64,000 bases of DNA from contig CM075352.1 of assembly GCA_037693485.1 (NCBI GenBank), positions 23,680,001 through 23,744,000 on the forward strand. Reading direction: 5' to 3'. Position 1 is the first letter of the stretch, and the number at the start of each line of letters is the position of its first letter. The stretch is from Kitagawia praeruptora (lineage: Eukaryota > Streptophyta > Magnoliopsida > Apiales > Apiaceae). The position numbers and the translations under genes are program-made. Shown here in pieces: positions 1-10,116 of the stretch. Below the pieces are notes generated by a model that was not told where the DNA came from, made no database searches, and worked only from the letters and a program-made list of their open reading frames with translations.

Positions 1-823
1 TGTTTGTCAAGGAAATTGAACCCGTGACCTTCATGTAAAGAAAGGATTATTTTCACATCTTCAACCATTACACCAAAAATTTTTTTAGAAATTTTTAGTA
101 ACTCATTTAATACATACTCCAAGAACTCATTTAATACATACTCCAAGAACTCATTTATTATAATGTTCGATATTTGCCGAATTGTTCATCGGACTAATTG
201 GAGCTTTACCGAGCAAAGTTCAAGTTTTAAATTACTTGATTCTTGAGGTTCGCGAGACTAATCGGGCTTTTAATATTTAAAATTTATAAATATTATAAAT
301 ATCTTTCAATGTAAATATTCAATATTTTATAAAATTCATATATTTTATCAAGTTAAACCCGTGTCGAACATAAGTCGAACCGTTTATATTCAAACTTTTT
401 TCACAATAAGTTAAATCGATTCGAGATTTCAGGCTTTATGAGTCAATTTTCGAGATTAAAATTAAAGGACCAATTGAACTTGAGCTCGAGTTCAATTAAG
501 CTCGACGGAACTTTTTAGCCGAGCTTGAGCTCGAGTGTGGCAATGTTCGACTCGACTCGATTATAACCCCACTCTCATAGCAATGGGCAAAATATTTTGA
601 TAGACTAGAAAAAAAATGAAGGAAAACAAAACAAAAATTATTGCAGATAAACATTTAGATAAAACACATAGTTAGGTCAAAATATTTATTAAAAAATAGA
701 TTATTGATACTCTTTTAAAAATAATAGATTTAAAATGTCTAACTATATTATTGAAATATGATACTTAGTAGATAATATATCACAATGTACATGAATGCAA
801 ACCAAAATTTTAGGAAAATTTAA
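1..823. other. Intergenic AT-rich DNA with degenerate repeat
   Basis: No coding region is visible. Positions 1-560 hold many degenerate TCGA, GAGCTCGAG and TTCGAC words, a texture typical of the interior of non-autonomous hAT-type elements, but the left end would lie outside the window and I could not define termini. The rest is plain AT-rich sequence. Confidence 0.4.
100..157. repeat. 24-bp tandem repeat, about 2.4 copies
   Basis: A 24-bp unit beginning AACTCATTTAATACATACTC runs 100-123 and 124-147, followed by a partial third copy. The two full copies are identical. Confidence 0.85.
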
Positions 824-825
824 TA

Positions 826-1084
826 CTCCATCCGTCCCTTAAAACTCTTCCCATTTCTCTTGGACACGTTTGCCAACGCACACTTTTACTCGTTAATATC
901 TTTAATTTCGTATTAGTATTGAATATAAAAACTTCACTGTATTAAAGTACTCATAAATACCAATCCAACAAGATCACTCATGACTATATTTTGTTTTATA
1001 GATTAGACGTAAATTAGTAATTTGTCTTTTGTTATGAACAGTCCCGACATTCTAAACGAGAAGAATAAAAAGGGACAGAGGGAG
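826..1084. mobile_element. Stowaway-like MITE
   Basis: The left end reads CTCCATCCGTCCC and the right end GGGACAGAGGGAG, an imperfect inverted repeat matching the well-known Stowaway consensus (CTCCCTCCGTCCC). It is bounded by TA dinucleotides (824-825 and 1085-1086), the Tc1/mariner target duplication. It is 259 bp and non-coding. Confidence 0.85.
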
Positions 1085-1086
1085 TA

Positions 1087-1860
1087 TAAATTACAATAAT
1101 ACTACATCATTGTCACATGACCACCTCCACGCCACCACGACCACGACATGCAACACTACCAAAATTACCAGAATTTTGTCTGTAACAACATTAACACCAC
1201 CACTTACACCACCAAAATCACTAATATCAAGCAAAACTACTAGGAATTCAACTAAATTTACCAAAACTTAAACGTAAATCACTAAAAAATTTAAACGCAA
1301 ATTACAAGAATATTCCAATTTTAGAATTGTGTAAATATTCGAAGCAGTTGGTAATGGTGTTGAAGGTAGTAAATTGAGTAAAAATGTCATCGATCGATGT
1401 TACAAACTTAGATGTATTGAGAGAATGATAAATGAATTAGTGGAGGTGTGGTCAAGAATGTGACTGAAATTCGTGACAAACATATTCATCAGTTACTTTC
1501 GGAGTGGTGGTCGATTTGGTGAAAGCAAAAGATCACAGAGTGATTATGGTATATACACACACTCCCTCTCTCTCACCCATTCACACATTATATATATGTA
1601 TTAGTATATCATCAACGATGATGACAAATGGAATGAGGTGGTCATGATAACTGTGGTGTAAAGCAAGTGATGATGTCTAAGGTCGCCGAAAATGGAAGGG
1701 GCATAGGAGTGGATGTTGGTGAAGGTTTAGATGTAAATTAGATTTGAATGTGTGGTTATGAGATTAGTTTTTGATTCTCATATCTATAAAAATCTTATTT
1801 AGCACTTAGTTATATATAAACACGTGAGTCTACTGACTCGTGGTTAGATTTTTAAATTAC
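1087..1860. other. Intergenic DNA, no gene seen
   Basis: AT-rich sequence with a short CA/CT-rich tract near 1550-1585. Only short spurious ORFs. It forms the 5' flank of the Tat retrotransposon; its last bases before the target duplication are TTTTTAAATTAC. Confidence 0.5.
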
Positions 1861-1865
1861 GTAGT

Positions 1866-2817
1866 TGTTGTGACCAAAATCTCGCATGGGTTAGATTTAG
1901 GCCCACTAGAGGATTAGGGTCCAGATCCATGAAGAGAATGAGTAATCTGTCAGGTTTCCGGAGGCCTACGATAGCCCTAGGGGTTACCATGTACGCTGCA
2001 GCACGGGAACACATGGTTAAGGGTCTCAAGGCATCCCCTTGAGGATAACCTATAACTATTACTGGTCATCCAGTAGAGCTTCCAGAGTAGCTCCCGTGAT
2101 AGGGGTTACCGGGGGGGGTACCGGAGCCAGGCTACCGGGCGGTACCCCCAGCTTCCGCCGGAAGCCTGATTAGGCTGCCAATACAGATAAGGCACGCCTC
2201 CTATTTTTTAGGAATACGTCTATATCATCTAAAAACACTCTCAAACAGATAAACATTCAGTTATTTGAGGATATATGTCATATATACTTGATAAATGATA
2301 CAAAATCATGATAAATACAAGAGATAATCATTCTATGTTACCTAAACTGCTTGGTAACCTGATTTTATACATCACACTCGATTATTATCAGAAATAACAG
2401 TCATTATCCCACTGGAGAGAGGATAACTCATCATGAACAAACAATCATATCATTCAAGAACTACATTCGGGCTTGATCCACTATAAATAGTGGTATGTAG
2501 GCAGTTTACGGGATCTTCTTCGACACTTTACACTCCTTGAGTAGCTAGAGCACGAGCACTCTTGTGTGACACAGTCAAATTAGGGTTCTTGGCTGGCCAA
2601 CATTTGGTCCTTGAACTCTCATTCCGTAGATTCAGTCCGATCCTTCCGAGGAACCACATCCCGTGTTCTTCGGTAACCCTAGTCGTGTGCCTTCCCGGGC
2701 GGCTAGCCATTGATCATCAACCACGAGCCTTTCTGGGTGGTTGGACGATTCCTTGTTTATTGGCGCTATTCCAGCACGAGGCCTCATAATCTGTTGTGCT
2801 AAAATCCTCCCACAACA
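1866..2817 (+). repeat. 5' LTR of the Tat element
   Basis: 952 bp, with TGTTGTG/CACAACA terminal inverted repeats. It contains a TATA box near 2482, and a GC-rich stretch at 2100-2165 rich in GGTACC and TACCGG. It differs from the 3' LTR (14762-15712) by four transitions and one G in a homopolymer (8 G versus 7 G at about 2111). Confidence 0.95.
2479..2494 (+). promoter_or_regulatory. LTR TATA box inside an inverted repeat
   Basis: TATAAATA at 2482-2489 sits in the hairpin CCACTAT-AA-ATAGTGG (7-bp arms). The same sequence is in the 3' LTR at 15374-15389. It is the likely core promoter for genomic RNA. Confidence 0.6.
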
Positions 2818-2819
2818 AT

Positions 2820-2839
2820 TGGCGCCCGAAGGAGGGGCC
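2820..2839 (+). promoter_or_regulatory. Putative primer-binding site
   Basis: TGGCGCCCGAAGGAGGGG starts 2 nt after the LTR end, the expected position. TGGCGCCC fits the complement of a tRNA ending GGGCGCCA, but I could not assign the tRNA. Confidence 0.6.
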
Positions 2840-2864
2840 TCAAAAGTCGTCATTTGGAGGAGAT

Positions 2865-4343
2865 ATGGCGAGTGACAATTCTGAAAGTGATAAAACACCG
2901 TCTCAGGATGGTAATGGACGAAACAAAGGTGGTGATGATGTTGATAACAAGGACATCATGGACTATCTGAAGACGATGAATGAAAGAGTCAACAACTTGG
3001 AAAAAGGTTCCGAGAAAATGAAAAAATGGCAAAGGAAGTGCAAGTCGAAGTCAAAAAAGAAGAATGTGACTCCGACAAGGCTGAATTTCGAGTCTGAGGA
3101 CAATATTGGGGACAACACTGATCATGTCCCATCTGAAGAAGACGCAGAAGAGCCTGTGGAAGAAGAATATGAGGGTGACCAATCTGATGTCCCGGAAACT
3201 CAGGGTGCCGAAGGTTCACCCACCAGAAGTCTAAGTGTTTTTGATCGAGTTGGCAAAAAACTGACTAACAAAGACCTTCGTCACAAACTGATTCACACTG
3301 GAAGCAAAGATCGGAGAGATGGCAATGGGGGTTCCACAACTCAGGGTTCCCGAGAACGCCGAGAGAGGTCCCAAACGGTACCCCCAAAAAGCATTTCCAG
3401 GAGATCCAGATCTGATGGCAGAAGGAATTATAGGCAAAGCAGTCACTCTTCTTGGCATAGAAACAGGAGATCCCGCTCTACCGGAGTCCCTACCGGTGGG
3501 GGTACCGATCAGGATTCCGGCTCCCATCAAAGTTCAGTCCCTAGAAGAAGCAAGACCGCCAATGAAGATGATGATTCTGAAAGTGATACGCTTTCAGATG
3601 GTGAAAATGGACAGTTCAGGATGTCTGACTGGAAAAAAGCCTTGGAAAAGATCAAGGAGGAGAAAAAGTTTAAGTCCGGTATCACTGCCGGTTCCCCCTT
3701 TTCTGTGAAAGTGAAAAAGGCAGCCTTGCCAAGGTTCTTTAAGATGAATACTGACTTGAAATTCAATGGAAACTCAGATCCAGTTGAATACTTGAGCCGT
3801 TTTAATACGGAAATGGATGTCTACCAGGTGGAGGACTTAGCAAGGTGTAGGCTATTGGCATCTACACTGACTGGAAATGCCCACCAATGGTTCAAAAGGC
3901 TAGCCGAAGGGTCTATCAAATCCTGGAGGAGGATGGGAGATCAGTTTATCTCTCAATTCAGGGCTACCGTGGCCTATGCCCCACCGGTGAATACTCTGGC
4001 TAATGTCAAGCAAGAAACTCACGAGTCTTTAAGACAGTATTTCAAAAGATTTAATGAGCAAGTGCCAAAAGTGAAGAAGGCCTCTGATGAAACTCTGAAG
4101 AACTTCCTGATAGCCGGGGTAAGGCCTGGAACCGAGTTTTGGAAGGAATTTCAAACTGAGGAGCCCGGAACCCTGGCGGAATTTTACCAACAAGCAGAAC
4201 GCCACAAAGTGATTGAGGAATCCATGGCAAAATTGTCCAAAGATTCCAGTTCCCGAGGTTGGAGCAGGAACAAAAGAAATCGTTCTTACAGCCCTAAAAG
4301 GGATTCGAACAAGAGGGCTTCCGGGAGTAGTACTGCCGGCTAA
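2865..4343 (+). CDS. gag: Tat-lineage Gag (capsid) polyprotein
   Basis: 492 codons from the ATG at 2865, 28 nt after the start of coding-free leader next to the primer-binding site; an upstream extension to 2796 would begin inside the LTR and is not used. The first 270 residues are low-complexity, charged and rich in S, R, D and E (MASDNSESDK start, then SR-rich tracts). Residues about 300-460 are a Retrotrans_gag-type capsid domain (FNGNSDPVEYLSRFN, then WFKRL, FISQF, ESLRQYFKRFNEQ and FLIAGVRPG). The protein would package element RNA in the cytoplasm. It ends at an in-frame TAA at 4341-4343; the CCHC-like zinc knuckle lies beyond the stop, in the same frame. Confidence 0.9.
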   Translation: MASDNSESDKTPSQDGNGRNKGGDDVDNKDIMDYLKTMNERVNNLEKGSEKMKKWQRKCKSKSKKKNVTPTRLNFESEDNIGDNTDHVPSEEDAEEPVEEEYEGDQSDVPETQGAEGSPTRSLSVFDRVGKKLTNKDLRHKLIHTGSKDRRDGNGGSTTQGSRERRERSQTVPPKSISRRSRSDGRRNYRQSSHSSWHRNRRSRSTGVPTGGGTDQDSGSHQSSVPRRSKTANEDDDSESDTLSDGENGQFRMSDWKKALEKIKEEKKFKSGITAGSPFSVKVKKAALPRFFKMNTDLKFNGNSDPVEYLSRFNTEMDVYQVEDLARCRLLASTLTGNAHQWFKRLAEGSIKSWRRMGDQFISQFRATVAYAPPVNTLANVKQETHESLRQYFKRFNEQVPKVKKASDETLKNFLIAGVRPGTEFWKEFQTEEPGTLAEFYQQAERHKVIEESMAKLSKDSSSRGWSRNKRNRSYSPKRDSNKRASGSSTAG

Positions 4344-7300
4344 GAAGCCCCCCGGTATGATGATAAGACTGCCCCTATTGCTGTTAATGCAACTAAAGAT
4401 AGAGTTTCTGCCAAGGACAGACTCACTCCAAAGGCGAATTTTCAGAAATACTCAGAGTATACTCCTTTGACTGTCCCAATCAGTCATATTCTCGAAGTGA
4501 ATGAGAAGAATGGGCTATTCCGGAGGCCCTACCGGGCAGGGCCCCCAGGAATGAAAGATCAAGGAAAGTACTGTGCGTTCCACGAAGTGAATGGACACGA
4601 GACTGCTGATTGCAGGCACTTGAAAGATCAAATTGAAGATTTGATTAGAGGTGGATACCTGACTGAATTTGTAGCCCAAGAGGCTAAGAAATATAAAGAA
4701 GGTAGAGATAACAAGGACAAGGCTCCTGGAAACCAAGAAAGGACTACCCGAGCAAACAGCATCCATACCATCTTTGGCGGCCCTTATTTGGGGGGTGCCA
4801 GTCGGAATGCCAGAGATAGGTATGCCCGGGAAGCCAGGGACAGACCCCTAACTAATGTGTTCCACCTTGCAGAAAGACCCCCTAAGCTGTTTAAAGGGGA
4901 AACCGCTGATATTTCCTTTACCGAGGAGGATGCCAAGTGGGTTCACCACCCTCATAATGATGCTTTGGTGGTAACCGTGAGTATTGGTGGAATGAATGTG
5001 CACAGAGTGCTGGTTGATAATGGAAGCTTAGTAAATATCTTGGCATATACCACATTCCAGAAATTGGGACTTTTGGACAAAGAGTTACTGTCTACCAATA
5101 ATGAGCTATATGGGTTTACAGGTAACCCAGTCCAAATCATGGGCAAGGTCAAATTACCCTTGACATTGGGTGTGGATCCCTGCAAGGCCACCCAAATGGC
5201 AGAATTCATGGTGGTAGATGAAGACATATCCCACAATGCTATTCTCGGTAGACCGGTATTGAAAGATATGAGGGTGGTAACCTCAATATACCACTTTTCA
5301 ATGAAGTTTCCTACACCAAATGGCATTGGGTGTGTGAAAGGATGTCAACATGAGTCAAGGGAATGCTATAACAGAGCTGTGCAGGCTGCCGAGAAGGCAG
5401 ACAAACCTATTCAAGTTGAAGAAAAGGCTGATGGAGAAGCCTTAATGAGAAGCCATGGGCTTGAGCCACAGAAGTTTGAAAGAGCATCGTGTAATGCCAT
5501 CATGATAGTGGAATTGCCAGATGAACCTACTGAAGAGGTTCCTAATTTTCGGGGGGTAGTACCACCACAAAGCTTGTTGTTGGAAGCTGCCGAAAAAAAT
5601 GATGAAATTCATAACATTTCGATGGAAGGCATAGTAAAAAGTGCCTCAGATGATGATCTAGACGGAGCAATGCTAGAGAATGAGAACCAGGGAGCGGAGA
5701 GAGGACTCCCGGTTGAGATTGACATTGATCCCAGGATGCCCGGTACCCTGGAAAAAGCAGGGGCTGCCGAGGATACTATCCCCATACTAGTGGATGCTGA
5801 AGATCCTAGTAAAATCTTGAAAATCGGGCAACAGCTAGATCAAAATACAAGAGAAAGGTTGACTGCTTTCCTTAAAAGCAACCTTGATGTGTTTTCATGG
5901 TGTCATTCTGACATGGTGGGGATTGACCCGAAAGTCATGTGCCACCACTTGAACATCGACCCTGAGAGAAGGGGTATCCGGCAGAAGAGAAGGCCTGTTA
6001 GTGGTGAAAGGGCTACCGCCCTCCAGGAAGAAGTAGACCGGTTATTGAAGGCTGGTTTGATCAAAGAATCCTTCTATCCAACATGGCTAGCAAACCCAGT
6101 ACTGGTCCGGAAGCCTAATGGGAAATGGAGGACATGTGTTGACTTTACTGATCTAAATAAGGCATGCCCTAAGGATAGCTTCCCGCTACCCAGAATTGAT
6201 CAACTGGTGGATGCCACGGCAGGCCATGCTTTGCTAAGTTTCATGGATGCCTACTCCGGATATAACCAGATACCGATGTTTGAACCGGACCAGGAGCATA
6301 CCAGCTTCATAACTGATAGGGGACTGTACTGTTATGTGGGGATGCCGTTTGGGCTATTGAATGCCGGGGCTACCTATCAGAGGCTGGTAAACATGATGTT
6401 TAAGGAACAGATTGGTAAGACTATGGAAGTCTATGTTGATGATATGTTGGTCAAATCAAAGGTGGCAGCCGACCATGTGTTGCACCTATCTGAGATGTTT
6501 GATATCCTAAGGAAGTACCGGATGAAGCTGAACCCCCAAAAGTGTGTTTTTGGGGTGGAGTCTGGAAAATTTCTTGGATTCATTGTGAACCACAGAGGGA
6601 TTGAGGCAAACCCTGCCAAAATCAAAGCATTGCTGGAACTGAGGTCCCCAAGGAATGTAAAAGAAGTCCAAGGGCTTACCGGAAGGGTAGCAGCCCTAAA
6701 TAGATTCGTATCTCGGTCTTCCGACAAATGCAAGGAGTTTTTCAAGGCTATCAAGAAGGGTCAAAACTTTGAATGGACCCCAGAATGTGAGGAAGCCTTC
6801 AAGAAACTAAAAGAACAGCTGGGAAGCCCACCATTGCTCTCCAAACCCTTGGAAGGTGAGGTACTCATTTTATATTTAGCTGTTTCTGAATACTCTATAA
6901 GTGCTGTGTTGATCCGGGAGGAAGAACAAGTACAATACCCGGTATACTATGTGAGCAAAAGGCTGCTGGATGCGGAAACCCGGTATCCCAGCATGGAAAA
7001 GCTAGCATATGCTCTAATATTGGCTTCCAGGAAGCTAAGGCCTTACTTTCAGGCCCATAAAATTGAAGTTAAAACATCCTTCCCGCTAAGGCAAGTGATG
7101 CACAAGCCGGAAGCCTCCGGTAGAATGATGAAATGGGCTGTCGAGCTAGGACAGTTTGAAATAGATTACAAACCCCGAACTGCTATCAAAGGCCAAGCAC
7201 TGGCCGATTTCTTACTGGAGTTTCCTCCTGATTTTGAGGTTACCGGAGAAGATTGTACCCCGGTATCCCCAGTTACCGAAGGGGATGCCGAAAGCCCCCA

Positions 7301-9023
7301 ATTATGGTGGAACCTGTATGTTGATGGTGCAGTAAATAATAATGGGGGAGGTGCAGGAATAGAGTTGGTAAGCCCAGAGGGGCACCGATTTCAGAGTGCC
7401 ATACACTTTGGCTTCAGGGCTACCAACAATGATGCAGAGTATGAGGCCCTGATTGCTGGTTTGAAACTGGCTCTGGAAATGAAGGTAGAATACCTAAATG
7501 TGTTTAGTGACTCCATGCTGATTGTATGGCAAATTAAAGGAAGCTTCCAGAGTCGAGGCCCCCGCACTGAACTCTACATGAGGTATGCCCAAGAACTTAT
7601 CAGTAGGTTCAAATTGCTAAATCTAAATCAAATCCCAAGGGTGGAAAATGCCAATGCTGATGCCCTTGCCAAGTTGGGGTCCCAAAAAGAAGCTGTCCTG
7701 TTAGGGGTGATACCCCTTGAAGTGCAACTCCAACCAAGTATCCATCGAGAGGAGACTATGGAAATAGATTCTTCAATGGAAAGCCAATGGACAACCCCAA
7801 TACGTGAGTATATCACCAAGGGGGCACTTCCGGAAGACAAAGATGAAGCTCGGAAACTCAAATATAAGGCTGCCCATTATGTGATCTATGATGGCATCCT
7901 ATACAAGAGGGGATTTAATCAACCTCTACTTAAGTGCATATCTGGAAATGAATGTGAATACATCCTAAGGGAAATTCATGAAGGCATTTGTGGAAACCAC
8001 TCGGGGGGTACCTCCCTGGCCCACAAAATTCTCCGACAGGGCTATTACTGGCCTACCATGAAAACTGATGCTTATGACTTTGCTAAAGCTTGTGATCAAT
8101 GCCAAAGGTTTGCTAACTTCAATAGCAACCCAGCTGTGGAACTAAGACCCATTGGAAGCCCCTGGCCCTTTGCGATATGGGGGATTGACCTGATTGGGGA
8201 GCTTCCCAAAGGTAGAGGTGGTGTGAAATATGCCGTGGTAGCCGTTGACTACTTTACCAAGTGGGCAGAGGCGGAACCCCTAGCTACCATTACTGCTGGT
8301 AAGCTGAAGGAATTTGTTAAGCGAGCCATTATATGTAGATACGGGGTACCGTACAAGCTGATCTCAGACAATGGCAAGCAATTTGATAGTAGAGAAATGA
8401 GAAGTCTATGTGAGGACTTGGAAATAAAGAAAGATTTTTCAGCCGTTTGCCACCCCCAAAGCAATGGGCAGACGGAAGCTGTGAATAAAATTATCAAGCA
8501 CACTCTGAAAGCCAAGTTGGAAGATAAAAAGGGAAATTGGCCAGAGGAGCTTCCAATGGTCTTGTGGTCTTACAACACCACTCCTAGGTCCACAACCGGA
8601 GAGTCTCCCTTTGTTCTAACCTATGGCTGTGAAGCTATGGTCCCAGTGGAAGTAGGGACAGGTTCCTACCGGAGGGACAATTTCAGTCAAGAATCAAATG
8701 AAATAAATCAGAGGCTGGCCCTAGACATGGTAGAGGAGAACCGGGCTACCGCCCAGCTGAAACTTGCGGCTTACCAGCAGAGGACCCGCAAATACTATAA
8801 CAACAAGGTACGCCCTCGACCCCTCAAGGTTGGCGACCTAGTATTGAGAAGAATGATGCCCAATATGCGGGTTCCCGGGCACGGAGCCTTTGGAGCAAAC
8901 TCGGAAGGGCCTTACAAAATAAAGTCTATCTTTTGGGAAGGCACTTACCACCTTGAAGACATGGATGGGAACACTATTCCCCGTGCTTGGAATGCCGAGC
9001 ACCTAAAAAAGTACTATCAGTAA
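4344..9023 (+). CDS. pol: Tat-lineage Pol polyprotein (PR-RT-RH-aRH-IN)
   Basis: The frame is open from directly after the gag stop (same frame as gag) for 1559 codons, and the first ATG is well inside, so expression presumably needs read-through or loss of the TAA at 4341. Order, numbering from about 4467: zinc knuckle-like CAFHEVNGHETADC (36-49), protease with DNGS instead of DTGS (about 183), reverse transcriptase (about 500-700, FMDAYSGYN and catalytic YVDD near 655), RNase H (about 790-900), a second RNase H starting LYVDGAVNNNGGG (about 950), then integrase with an HHCC finger (HEGICGNHSGG to CDQCQRF, about 1171-1210), core D, D, E residues (WGIDLIGE, SDNGKQF, NGQTEAVNK) and a C-terminal GPYKIKSI region. 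All key residues I checked are present. TACCGG words recur through the coding sequence. Confidence 0.93.
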   Translation, partial: EAPRYDDKTAPIAVNATKDRVSAKDRLTPKANFQKYSEYTPLTVPISHILEVNEKNGLFRRPYRAGPPGMKDQGKYCAFHEVNGHETADCRHLKDQIEDLIRGGYLTEFVAQEAKKYKEGRDNKDKAPGNQERTTRANSIHTIFGGPYLGGASRNARDRYAREARDRPLTNVFHLAERPPKLFKGETADISFTEEDAKWVHHPHNDALVVTVSIGGMNVHRVLVDNGSLVNILAYTTFQKLGLLDKELLSTNNELYGFTGNPVQIMGKVKLPLTLGVDPCKATQMAEFMVVDEDISHNAILGRPVLKDMRVVTSIYHFSMKFPTPNGIGCVKGCQHESRECYNRAVQAAEKADKPIQVEEKADGEALMRSHGLEPQKFERASCNAIMIVELPDEPTEEVPNFRGVVPPQSLLLEAAEKNDEIHNISMEGIVKSASDDDLDGAMLENENQGAERGLPVEIDIDPRMPGTLEKAGAAEDTIPILVDAEDPSKILKIGQQLDQNTRERLTAFLKSNLDVFSWCHSDMVGIDPKVMCHHLNIDPERRGIRQKRRPVSGERATALQEEVDRLLKAGLIKESFYPTWLANPVLVRKPNGKWRTCVDFTDLNKACPKDSFPLPRIDQLVDATAGHALLSFMDAYSGYNQIPMFEPDQEHTSFITDRGLYCYVGMPFGLLNAGATYQRLVNMMFKEQIGKTMEVYVDDMLVKSKVAADHVLHLSEMFDILRKYRMKLNPQKCVFGVESGKFLGFIVNHRGIEANPAKIKALLELRSPRNVKEVQGLTGRVAALNRFVSRSSDKCKEFFKAIKKGQNFEWTPECEEAFKKLKEQLGSPPLLSKPLEGEVLILYLAVSEYSISAVLIREEEQVQYPVYYVSKRLLDAETRYPSMEKLAYALILASRKLRPYFQAHKIEVKTSFPLRQVMHKPEASGRMMKWAVELGQFEIDYKPRTAIKGQALADFLLEFPPDFEVTGEDCTPVSPVTEGDAESPQLWWNLYVDGAVNNNGGGAGIELVSPEGHRFQSAIHFGFRATNNDAEYEALIAGLKLALEMKVEYLNVFSDSMLIVWQIKGSFQSRGPRTELYMRYAQELISRFKLLNLNQIPRVENANADALAKLGSQKEAVLLGVIPLEVQLQPSIHREETMEIDSSMESQWTTPIREYITKGALPEDKDEARKLKYKAAHYVIYDGILYKRGFNQPLLKCISGNECEYILREIHEGICGNHSGGTSLAHKILRQGYYWPTMKTDAYDFAKACDQCQRFANFNSNPAVELRPIGSPWPFAIWGIDLIGELPKGRGGVKYAVVAVDYFTKWAEAEPLATITAGKLKEFVKRAIICRYGVPYKLISDNGKQFDSREMRSLCEDLEIKKDFSAVCHPQSNGQTEAVNKIIKHTLKAKLEDKKGNWPEELPMVLWSYNTTPRSTTGESPFVLTYGCEAMVPVEVGTGSYRRDNFSQESNEINQRLALDMVEENRATAQLKLAAYQQRTRKYYNNKVRPRPLKVGDLVLRRMMPNMRVPGHGAFGANSEGPYKIKSIFWEGTYHLEDMDGNTIPRAWNAEHLKKYYQ

Positions 9024-9401
9024 GACTCTTTTCAGAGCAAACGTAGGCCTCTTTCAGGCTTAGGATGAATAAAGGCAACCTACTAGTTGTGGTTGCACCA
9101 TTTCCCTTTCAGTTCTTAGGATTTCATGATTTGCAATAGATGCCCGGGGGGTAGTGGATGCACACCCCGTCTGGATGAAATTTGATGTATTCGTACTCTT
9201 TGATTTTCAGTAAAAGTAGAAGTTGATTGTTTCCTTTTACATTTACCACTTATAAATATGTTCAGAAAGATATGTAAGACCTACAAGCATAGTTCTACAT
9301 GGTAGCTAGGCTACCATCCAGAACTAGGGGGGCAGTAGTGGATACACCTCTCAGCTTAACAGGTTGAAATTATCAGAATTTCAAATTTTTGCCATTTCCA
9401 A
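9024..9401 (+). other. Tat 3' non-coding segment upstream of the tandem array
   Basis: No open frame. Contains GCATAGTTCTACATGGTAGC-like words and leads into the 143-bp repeats. Confidence 0.5.
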
Positions 9402-10116
9402 ACATGTACAGAACCTTGAGTGGTTCACATGGCTTACTTGGTTATCAGGGCATGTATGGAACCCTGTTCGGCATACATGGTTCCCTTCATTATTTGGGCT
9501 TGTGTGGTAACCTGATTGGCACACTTGGATCCCTTCATTACCAGACATGTACAGAACCTTGAGTGGTTCACATGGCTTACTTGGTTATCAGGGCATGTAT
9601 GGAACCCTGTTCGGCATACATGGTTCCCTTCATTATTTGGGCTTGTGTGGTAACCTGATTGGCACACTTGGATCCCTTCATTACCAGACATGTACAGAAC
9701 CTTGAGTGGTTCACATGGCTTACTTGGTTATCAGGGCATGTATGGAACCCTGTTCGGCATACATGGTTCCCTTTATTATTTGGGCTTGTGTGGTAACCTG
9801 ATTGGCACACTTGGATCCCTTCATTACCAGACATGTACAGAACCTTGAGTGGTTCACATGGCTTACTTGGTTATCAGGGCATGTATGGAACCCTGTTCGG
9901 CATACATGGTTCCCTTAATCATTTGGGCTTGTGTGGTACCCTGATTGGCACACTTGGATCCCTTCAATACCAGACATGTATGGAACCTTGAGTGGTTCAC
10001 ATGGCTTACTTGGTTATCAAGGCATGTATGGAACCATGTTCGGCATACATGGTTCCCTTCATCATTTGGGCTTGTGTGGTACCCTGGTCTACCCACTTGG
10101 ATCCCTTTATTGCAAG
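9402..10116 (+). repeat. 143-bp tandem array, five copies, higher-order structure
   Basis: Units begin at 9402, 9545, 9688, 9831 and 9974, each exactly 143 bp (5 x 143 = 715). Each unit is itself three diverged subunits of 48, 48 and 47 bp, starting CATGTACAGAACC, CATGTATGGAACC and CTTGTGTGGTAACC. The first three units are nearly identical and the last two slightly diverged. Tandem repeats between pol and the 3' LTR are common in Tat-lineage elements and can seed satellites. Confidence 0.93.

Noticed and set aside
1..560. Complete hAT element at the left edge
   Set aside because: The word composition fits, but I could not find paired ends or an 8-bp duplication inside the window.
2528..2898. 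ORFs within the Tat LTR (also at 15423-15727)
   Set aside because: Short, overlapping in several frames, duplicated with the LTR; no domain.
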